DNA from: Candidatus Faecivivens stercoripullorum
GTDB lineage: Bacteria > Bacillota > Clostridia > Oscillospirales > Ruminococcaceae
Length of the DNA stretch: 12,803 nt
NCBI GenBank assembly: GCA_018715285.1
Contig: DVLW01000058.1
Location: 1 to 12,803, forward strand
Direction: 5' to 3'
A program made the position numbers and the translations under genes. The notes under the pieces were generated by a model. That model searched no databases and was not told the origin of the DNA. It saw only the letters and a list, made by a program, of their open reading frames with translations. Within the stretch, counting starts at the first letter, position 1; the number at the start of each line of letters is the position of its first letter. Of the stretch, positions 8,038-12,803 are shown in pieces.

Positions 8038-8074
8038 CACAGTCCCGCATATAATGAAAAGGATGGCGACTGTG
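8038..8074 (+). promoter_or_regulatory. Possible internal promoter/operator dyad upstream of murA
   Basis: A perfect -10 hexamer TATAAT (8050-8055) lies in the murG-murA gap, but the matching -35 region (about 8026-8031, GTCAAA) is weak and there is no extended -10 TG. It sits inside an inverted repeat, CACAGTC (8038-8044) and GACTGTG (8068-8074), extended by GCAT/ATG with small bulges. The same bases could form an mRNA hairpin ending just before the murA ribosome binding site. Confidence 0.35.
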
Positions 8075-8090
8075 AGAGGAGTTGACTGCG

Positions 8091-9569
8091 GTGCAGGCAA
8101 AAAATGAGCGTATCAAAGAAGAATATATTGCTCTGTCAGAAGATGGACGGGTGCCGTTTTACCGTTTTGGACCAGGACCGTTCGGGCTGCCGGGAACAGC
8201 AACCCGAACGGTAGTTTCACAACCGGAAAATGAACCCTGCGGAAACGGATTGTGTGATATCTGCCGTGCACAGGGCTGCCGTGAACGGCAGAAGATCGAA
8301 GCACAGACAGAAGGCACACCCTGTTTTAAGGTCAGCGGTATGCGCCGTATTTCCGGCAGGGTAAGGGTACATGGTGCTAAAAACAGCGTACTGCCCATAC
8401 TGGCGGCCTGTGTGCTGTGTGACAGTCCTGTTCATCTCAAACGGGTACCGCGGCTGTCGGATACCGGCGTTTCGCTGCGAATTTTGGACAGCCTTGGATG
8501 TACATCAGCTTTTTCCGGCTCGGAAGCGGTTGTGGACGCCTCCGGGTTTTATGAAACACGGATTCCTGACCGGCTGGTCAGAGAGATGCGTTCATCTGTT
8601 ATCTTTCTGGGGTCGGTTGCAGCCAGAGCTGGTGAGGCAAGCCTTTGCCTGCCGGGTGGATGCGAACTGGGCGCAAGGCCGGTGGATCTGCATCTGATGG
8701 GACTGCGGGCACTGGGAATGGATATCCGGGAGCGCGGTGAAAAACTGTATGCGACCCATCAGGGACTGCGCGGCGCTGAGATCAGATTGCCGTTTCCCAG
8801 TGTCGGCGCTACAGAAAATATTTTGCTGGCGGCGGTCTGCGCGGAAGGAAAGACGGTACTGCGGGGAGCGGCACGGGAACCGGAAATTGTCGATCTCTGC
8901 TTATTTTTGCGTCAGTGCGGTGCCAATATCGTGGGAGAAGGCAGCCCGACAATCTATATCGAAGGGGTTAAGCGGCTGCACGGAACGGAATATACGATCA
9001 TGCCCGACCGGATTGAGGCGGCGACATTGCTTGGATGCGCGGCTGTGACCGGCGGAAAGCTGGAACTGGACGATTGTGCACCTGAAGCAATCGGCAGTCT
9101 GCTTGCTGTGATGCGCCGGATGGGATGCCGGTTGGAGATTTTCCGCTCATCAGTGAGAATGGAGTCTCCTCGTAGGCTGACAGGAGCAGGCGTTGTGGAA
9201 ACAGCACCTTTTCCGGGATTTCCGACCGATGCACAGCCGGTACTCACCGTGATGGGATGTGTTGCCGACGGTGAAACCCGGGTGCGGGAAATGATTTTTG
9301 AAAGCAGATTTAAACACCTGCCGGATCTGGTAAGGATGGGCGCCGATATTGACGTCTGCGGCAGGGAAGCGGTTATCCGGGGCGTACAGACGCTGACGGG
9401 TCAGATACTGCATGCCCGTGATTTGCGAGGCGGTGCAGCACTGGTTACGGCGGCGCTGGCTGCAAATGGGGAAAGTCGGATTTATGGACTTTCCCATATC
9501 GACAGGGGATATGAGCGGCTGGAAAAGACACTTTCATCCCTTGGCGCGGATATTGTCAGAATCAGATGA
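8091..9569 (+). CDS. murA: UDP-N-acetylglucosamine 1-carboxyvinyltransferase MurA with Cys-rich N-terminal extension
   Basis: Catalyses the first committed step of peptidoglycan synthesis, moving enolpyruvyl from PEP to UDP-GlcNAc in the cytoplasm. The enolpyruvyltransferase domain starts near residue 79 and has all key residues: GAKN (95-98) with K97 and N98, the PEP-reactive and fosfomycin-target Cys C191 in LPGGCELGARPVDLH, VGATEN (238-243), REPEIVD (262-268), PGFPTD (376-381) and DLR (444-446). About 78 residues precede it, with Cys at 50, 55, 58 and 63 (C-x4-C-x2-C-x4-C) and another at 78. This is not part of ordinary MurA and might bind a metal. The GTG at 8091 is chosen because AGAGGAG (8075-8081) lies 9 bases upstream; the in-frame TTG at 8082 touches that site. 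Total length is 492, against about 420 for the family. Confidence 0.93.
   Translation: MQAKNERIKEEYIALSEDGRVPFYRFGPGPFGLPGTATRTVVSQPENEPCGNGLCDICRAQGCRERQKIEAQTEGTPCFKVSGMRRISGRVRVHGAKNSVLPILAACVLCDSPVHLKRVPRLSDTGVSLRILDSLGCTSAFSGSEAVVDASGFYETRIPDRLVREMRSSVIFLGSVAARAGEASLCLPGGCELGARPVDLHLMGLRALGMDIRERGEKLYATHQGLRGAEIRLPFPSVGATENILLAAVCAEGKTVLRGAAREPEIVDLCLFLRQCGANIVGEGSPTIYIEGVKRLHGTEYTIMPDRIEAATLLGCAAVTGGKLELDDCAPEAIGSLLAVMRRMGCRLEIFRSSVRMESPRRLTGAGVVETAPFPGFPTDAQPVLTVMGCVADGETRVREMIFESRFKHLPDLVRMGADIDVCGREAVIRGVQTLTGQILHARDLRGGAALVTAALAANGESRIYGLSHIDRGYERLEKTLSSLGADIVRIR
8177..8212 (+). other. Strong stem-loop inside the murA extension
   Basis: A perfect 10-bp inverted repeat, ACCGTTCGGG (8177-8186) and CCCGAACGGT (8203-8212), can extend by TGC/GCA past one mismatch to leave an 8-base loop. 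It lies in the part of murA encoding the N-terminal extension. No T-run follows, so termination is unlikely. It may affect translation or mRNA decay, or be incidental. Confidence 0.45.
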
Positions 9570-9575
9570 GACGAT

Positions 9576-9604
9576 GGGCCGGTCTAAACCGGCCCGGGTT
9601 TTTT
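9576..9604 (+). terminator. Intrinsic terminator-like hairpin after murA
   Basis: GGGCCGGT (9576-9583) and ACCGGCCC (9588-9595) form a perfect 8-bp GC-rich stem with a 4-base loop. GGG and then six T (9599-9604) follow. It begins 6 bases after the murA stop. The three G between stem and T-run weaken it, so partial read-through into ftsQ is plausible. Confidence 0.7.
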
Positions 9605-9630
9605 GACAGGCAGGAAAACTCTGGAACAAC
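9603..9630 (+). promoter_or_regulatory. Possible ftsQ promoter directly after the terminator
   Basis: A consensus -35 hexamer TTGACA (9603-9608) overlaps the end of the terminator T-run. With a 16-base spacer the -10 would be AACAAC (9625-9630), only 3 of 6 matches. It is a weak candidate, supported mainly by its place between a terminator and ftsQ. Confidence 0.25.
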
Positions 9631-9655
9631 AGCCTGGGAAAGGAGCAGATGGGAT

Positions 9656-11191
9656 ATGGATACAAATATGAATAAGAGTGGAGAAACTCCGGTACAGAAC
9701 ACACCGCAAAATTCGGCGCAGCCACCGGCTGAGGAAATTCCCGGTGCCCGGCCTAAGGAAGAAATACCGGGCCATTCTTTTGCTGACGTGAAAAACGCTC
9801 AGCAGCGCGCCCGTTCCAAAGCCGGCAATAAAACGGACAGGCGTTCTGAACCTCGTCCAGATCCCCGTCAGCAGCGTCCTTCTTCCCGGCAGAATCGTCC
9901 GGGCGACAGGGAGGTCCGCCAGCAGCAGATCGGACAGGTACAGGGTCAGCGCAGAAGGCGCAGACACCGTAATTATATTATATATTACATACTGCTGGGT
10001 GCAATCATGACTATCGTTTGTGTGACCTTGTCGCTGACGGTGTTTTTCAATATTGCCAAACTGAATACATCAGGCAGCAGTGTCTATTCTTCCGAACAGA
10101 TTCTTGCCGCAGTCAATGCCCGAAAAGGGGACAACCTGTTGCGGCTCAATGTCGGAAAATTAGAGGAGCAGGCTCTGGAAACACTGACTTCTGCCGAATC
10201 GGTGGAAATCAAGCGGCATTTTCCAGACCAGCTGGATATAATTGTCACCGATGGTGAACCGGTGTTGCAGGTGAGCTTTGGCGGAATGTTTTACCAGTTT
10301 ACCGAAAGCGGACGACTGATTGGCGTAACTGAAACGGCAGCGGTCGATGGACAGGTCGTTGTCGGGCCGGACCCGACCGGGCTGGAAGTCGGACAGTATA
10401 TGTCTCAGCTGGAAGCGGAACAGCAGGAGTCGTTTTCGATCTGGCGGACCATCCGGGACGAACTGTACAACTATTCGATTCAGGATATTTCAGCAATGGA
10501 ACTGTCCGACCCAATGCAGCTGCGGATTTATTATCAGAACCGGATTGAGATTATCTTCGGGACGCTGACCGATATGGATGTCAAAACTGCCACCCTGAAA
10601 GCAATTCTGTATGATTCAGGCGCGGTCGGTGTCGACGAAACCGGTGTGATTAATATGATCAACCCCGACCGGATATACTTTAATAACCAGGCAGCTTGTA
10701 CGGTGCCGGACGGAGCAGCGCAGCCCGGCTGGAACTGGAAGGACCCCTATTCTGAAACGCTGGAAGAAAGTCTCTATCAGACCACAGGGGAGGAAACTAC
10801 GGCGGATGGGGAGACAGCGGACGGCCAAGAAACTGCTGGTACAGAGGACGGTTCAGACGAAACATCTTCTGGTACGGAAAGTTCGGACGGACAAGACTCT
10901 TCTGAGACCTCCGGAGAATCCTACGCAACTTCTGATGGTGTAATGCTGCCTCTGATGCCGGGCCAGCAGGGAGACACTGCTTCTTCGGCTGCAAGTTCGG
11001 ATACGGCTTCACAGACGTCTTCGGACAGTGCATCTCAGTCCCAGACTTCCAGTGAATCCTCTCAGCAGAGTTCCCAGTCGCAGGTCGGTGTGGCAGGCAG
11101 CGGGCTGTCCGGTTCGGGAAGCACTGGTTCAGGTGTCGGGACGGATGCACCAAGCGTACCGGCACCAAGTGTACCAGGAATTTCCGGATGA
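9656..11191 (+). CDS. ftsQ: Cell division protein FtsQ/DivIB with long Ser/Thr-rich C-terminal tail
   Basis: Single-pass divisome protein that links the septal synthase to early division proteins; its main domain lies outside the membrane. The 511-residue product has a polar, Arg/Gln/Pro-rich cytoplasmic tail (1-106) ending in a run of Arg, one membrane segment (about 107-132), a POTRA domain (about 137-198, with GDNLLRL 158-164 and RHFPDQLDI 187-195) and a DivIB-type beta domain to about 345. From about 375 to the end the sequence is low complexity: Ser, Thr, Gly, Asp, Glu and Gln, ending in a Gly/Ser stretch and a repeated APSVP. That tail is far longer than in typical DivIB and would be exposed on the outer side. 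The start at 9656 has AAGGAG (9640-9645) 10 bases upstream; an in-frame ATG at 9566 would overlap the murA stop and the terminator and lacks a site. Confidence 0.88.
   Translation: MDTNMNKSGETPVQNTPQNSAQPPAEEIPGARPKEEIPGHSFADVKNAQQRARSKAGNKTDRRSEPRPDPRQQRPSSRQNRPGDREVRQQQIGQVQGQRRRRRHRNYIIYYILLGAIMTIVCVTLSLTVFFNIAKLNTSGSSVYSSEQILAAVNARKGDNLLRLNVGKLEEQALETLTSAESVEIKRHFPDQLDIIVTDGEPVLQVSFGGMFYQFTESGRLIGVTETAAVDGQVVVGPDPTGLEVGQYMSQLEAEQQESFSIWRTIRDELYNYSIQDISAMELSDPMQLRIYYQNRIEIIFGTLTDMDVKTATLKAILYDSGAVGVDETGVINMINPDRIYFNNQAACTVPDGAAQPGWNWKDPYSETLEESLYQTTGEETTADGETADGQETAGTEDGSDETSSGTESSDGQDSSETSGESYATSDGVMLPLMPGQQGDTASSAASSDTASQTSSDSASQSQTSSESSQQSSQSQVGVAGSGLSGSGSTGSGVGTDAPSVPAPSVPGISG
11147..11176 (+). 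repeat. 15-bp tandem duplication at the end of ftsQ
   Basis: Two adjacent 15-base units (11147-11161 and 11162-11176) match at 13 of 15 positions and each encodes Ala-Pro-Ser-Val-Pro. This points to recent expansion of the low-complexity FtsQ tail. Confidence 0.7.
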
Positions 11192-11244
11192 TGGTAAATT
11201 CATCTGTTTTCGGAGAAATTAAAGGTGATTTGTTAGCAATTCAA

Positions 11245-11283
11245 GAAAAAATTTGCCGTTGAAGATGAATTTTGCATTTTTTC
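11245..11283 (+). other. AT-rich inverted repeat downstream of ftsQ
   Basis: GAAAAAAT (11245-11252) and ATTTTTTC (11276-11283) are perfect complements. A second, wider pair is AAATTCATC (11196-11204) with GATGAATTT (11264-11272). Both are A/T-rich and weak, and the T-run is part of the stem, so this is at best a poor terminator. The first 95 bases of the gap hold no gene that I can see. Confidence 0.3.
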
Positions 11284-11285
11284 CC

Positions 11286-11326
11286 TTGCACTTTTCTGAT
11301 AAATCTGTTACCATAATAGCTATAAC
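11286..11326 (+). promoter_or_regulatory. Promoter-like region upstream of ftsZ
   Basis: An AT-rich stretch holds TTGCAC (11286-11291) and possible -10 elements TACCAT (11309-11314, 17-base spacer), CATAAT (11312-11317, 20-base spacer) and TATAAC (11321-11326). None pairs a good -35 with a good -10 at the ideal distance, so the exact promoter is unclear. Its place before a long leader of a highly expressed gene supports a promoter somewhere here. Confidence 0.4.
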
Positions 11327-11366
11327 ATGGGTTCAAAGCGGACAGTTAACCTTTAATTAGTGAACA

Positions 11367-11517
11367 GGTGTATGGCCGCCTTGGTTGCCATGCACCGGCC
11401 CTGCATCGCAGAATCGCTGCGGTGAGTCGCTTTTCTGGGAAATAAAAGCGTATGGCCCATGAAAGCCGGATGTCAAATTAGGGAGCGGACAGAGAAAAAT
11501 GGGCTTTTGCTCCGCTC
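11367..11517 (+). promoter_or_regulatory. Structured 5' leader of ftsZ with four successive stem-loops
   Basis: Four hairpins can be drawn in order. The first pairs GGTGTATGGC (11367-11376) with GCCATGCACC (11387-11396), with one T-G wobble. The second pairs CATCGCAG (11404-11411) with CTGCGGTG (11417-11424), also one wobble. The third pairs CGCTTTT (11428-11434) with AAAAGCG (11444-11450). The fourth pairs GAGCGGA (11483-11489) with TCCGCTC (11511-11517), ending 7 bases before the ftsZ ribosome binding site. Bases 11499-11508 in the last loop could instead pair with AAAAGC (11444-11449), GCCCAT (11455-11460) or AAAGCC (11462-11467), so alternative folds exist. I do not recognise a known riboswitch class. 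Confidence 0.5.
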
Positions 11518-11524
11518 TTTCCAT

Positions 11525-11541
11525 AGGAGGAAATGAACGTG
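11525..11541 (+). promoter_or_regulatory. Ribosome binding site that favours a GTG start for ftsZ
   Basis: AGGAGG (11525-11530) is a perfect Shine-Dalgarno core. It leaves only 2 bases before the ATG at 11533 but 8 before the in-frame GTG at 11539, the usual distance. The two starts differ by two residues. Confidence 0.6.
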
Positions 11542-12729
11542 AAATTTACTCTGGAAACCGAAGACGAGAGAACAACAAACATTAAAGTAGTCGGTGTTGG
11601 CGGCGCCGGCGGCAATGCGGTCAACCGTATGGTCGAGGACGGGGTCGAAGGCGTCGAGTTTATTGCTGTCAATACCGATAAACAGGTCCTGAATATCTCC
11701 AAGGCAGATCTGACTATTCAGATCGGTATCAAGAGTTCGCAGGGTCATGGTGCCGGCGGTAACCCTGAAATGGGTATGAAGGCTGCCGAGGAAAACCGTG
11801 AAGAAATCGCGGCTGCTCTGCAGGGAACCGACCTGCTGTTTATCACCGCAGGTATGGGCGGCGGTACCGGTACTGGTGCTGCACCTGTCGTTGCGCAGAT
11901 TGCCCGGGAAATGAATATCCTGACGATTGCGGTTGTGACCAAGCCTTTTGGCTATGAAGGCCGCAGAAGAATGAACTATGCACTTCAGGGAATTGAAATG
12001 CTCAAAGAGCAGGTTGATTCGCTGGTGGTTATCCCCAACGACCGTATCCGTGAGGTTATCGACCTGAAAAAGGCCAGCATGAAACAGGCGTTTGAAGAGG
12101 CAGATAATGTCCTGAAACAGGGTATTTCTTCTATCTCCAACCTGATTTCTACCAGTGGTTATGTCAACCTCGACTTTGAGGACTTGTGCAGTGTTATCCG
12201 CAACGCCGGTCTGGCTCATATGGGTATGGGCGCTGCTTCCGGCGAGGATATGGCTGAAAAGGCTGCCGCAATGGCTATTTCCAGCCCGCTGCTGGATACC
12301 TCGATCGAGGGTGCAAAGGCAGTTATCGTCAATATCACCGCATCGCCTGATATGCTCTTCTCGGATGCTGACCATGTTTCTCAGATGATTCAGCAGGCAG
12401 TCGACGAAGAGGCGATTATCTTCTGGGGTATCGTTTACGACGAGTCGCTGGAAAACGAGATGCGTGTCACTGTTATTGCTACCGGTTTTGACCGTGAGAA
12501 TGGTGCTGTTTCGGTATCTGAAGCGGCTGCTAAACCTGCTCCTAACTCTACCGGCAGCTCTGTCAGCGCAAAGGCTGCTAAAACTGAGGAATCGGCTGCT
12601 GCTGTCAAGACCTCTCCTTTCGAGACTCCTGTTCGTAAGGAAACAACAAAAGAACCTGCTCCTGCTGCCAACTCCAGCAATGTGGATGATCTGGATTTTG
12701 ACTCGCTGCTGTCGATCTTCAATAAATAA
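11539..12729 (+). CDS. ftsZ: Cell division GTPase FtsZ
   Basis: Tubulin-like GTPase that forms the cytokinetic ring at mid-cell and recruits the septal machinery encoded upstream. The 396-residue protein shows VGVGGAGGNAVNRM (18-31), NTDKQ (45-49), the tubulin signature GMGGGTGTGAAP (105-116), NDRI (167-170) and the T7 synergy loop NLDFEDL (210-216) with the Asp needed for GTP hydrolysis. The C-terminal GTPase-activation domain continues to about 320. A variable Ala/Pro/Ser/Lys linker (about 325-382) leads to the tail peptide VDDLDFDSLLSIFNK (382-396). That tail lacks the usual D-I-P-x-F-L-R pattern. Codons ending in T or C for Gly, Ala and Thr look more biased than in the mur genes, consistent with high expression. 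Start choice rests on ribosome-binding-site spacing; the ATG at 11533 is the alternative. Confidence 0.97.
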   Translation: MKFTLETEDERTTNIKVVGVGGAGGNAVNRMVEDGVEGVEFIAVNTDKQVLNISKADLTIQIGIKSSQGHGAGGNPEMGMKAAEENREEIAAALQGTDLLFITAGMGGGTGTGAAPVVAQIAREMNILTIAVVTKPFGYEGRRRMNYALQGIEMLKEQVDSLVVIPNDRIREVIDLKKASMKQAFEEADNVLKQGISSISNLISTSGYVNLDFEDLCSVIRNAGLAHMGMGAASGEDMAEKAAAMAISSPLLDTSIEGAKAVIVNITASPDMLFSDADHVSQMIQQAVDEEAIIFWGIVYDESLENEMRVTVIATGFDRENGAVSVSEAAAKPAPNSTGSSVSAKAAKTEESAAAVKTSPFETPVRKETTKEPAPAANSSNVDDLDFDSLLSIFNK

Positions 12730-12750
12730 GTGAATATTGTACAATGACGT

Positions 12751-12788
12751 ATATCCTTCCCTGTTTACAGTGCGGGGAAGGATATTTG
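12751..12788 (+). terminator. Terminator-like hairpin after ftsZ
   Basis: ATATCCTTCCC (12751-12761) and GGGAAGGATAT (12775-12785) form a perfect 11-bp stem with a 13-base loop, 21 bases after the ftsZ stop. The T-run that follows is only TTT, so efficiency is uncertain, but the position is right for the end of the cluster transcript. Confidence 0.6.
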
Positions 12789-12803
12789 TATGATAGGCTG
12801 CCG

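Noticed and set aside
8054..8107. 17-codon frame overlapping the murA start, as a leader peptide
   Set aside because: Its ATG overlaps the TATAAT and has no ribosome binding site; no run of regulatory codons.
9566..9655. Longer ftsQ start at 9566 overlapping the murA stop
   Set aside because: No ribosome binding site, and it would run through the terminator-like hairpin; the ATG at 9656 has AAGGAG at proper distance.
11473..12744. Open reading frame of 423 codons on the - strand across ftsZ
   Set aside because: It lies wholly opposite ftsZ, whose protein has all family motifs; the reverse product has no recognisable domain and arises from codon bias.

Overview
The window is one strand-uniform stretch of a division and cell wall (dcw) cluster. 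All nine protein genes lie on the + strand, in the order class B penicillin-binding protein (5' end cut by the window), murE, a murF-like gene, an mraY-like gene, ftsW, murG, murA, ftsQ/divIB and ftsZ. The gene order, the DNPR (meso-diaminopimelate) motif of MurE, strong GGAGG-type ribosome binding sites, the PASTA domains on the PBP and a base composition near half G+C by eye fit a Gram-positive Clostridia member, probably of the Oscillospiraceae/Ruminococcaceae type. That taxonomic call is inference from content, not a database match.

Layout. 1-1466: transpeptidase and two PASTA domains. 1518-2996: MurE, intact. 3048-4436: MurF-like ligase with several signature residues changed. 4451-5449: membrane protein in the mraY position that keeps the MraY fold pattern but has lost nearly every catalytic landmark. 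5510-6856: FtsW/SpoVE SEDS glycosyltransferase with a basic N-terminal tail. 6884-8020: MurG. 8091-9569: MurA with about 78 extra N-terminal residues carrying a Cys cluster. 9576-9604: terminator-like hairpin. 9656-11191: FtsQ/DivIB with a long Ser/Thr/Gly-rich extracellular tail. 11192-11532: 341-base gap with a promoter-like stretch and a leader that can fold into several successive stem-loops. 11539-12729: FtsZ with an unusual C-terminal peptide. 12751-12788: terminator-like hairpin.

How the genes work together. MurA and MurE (and classically MurF) make the UDP-MurNAc-peptide precursor in the cytoplasm. MraY and MurG turn it into lipid II. FtsW and the PBP polymerise and cross-link it at the septum, FtsQ/DivIB couples synthesis to the divisome, and FtsZ forms the ring. 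murB, murC and murD are not here; murD would normally sit between mraY and ftsW.

The most unusual feature is the adjacent MurF-like and MraY-like pair. Both have open, translated-looking frames in the canonical positions, but both deviate at residues invariant in working enzymes. The MraY-like protein is very probably a pseudoenzyme; the MurF-like one may be. If so, working MurF and MraY must be encoded elsewhere, and this pair may have been kept for a structural or regulatory role. Other points of interest are the structured ftsZ leader, the MurA Cys extension, the FtsQ tail and the divergent FtsZ tail. No RNA gene, mobile element or CRISPR array was seen.
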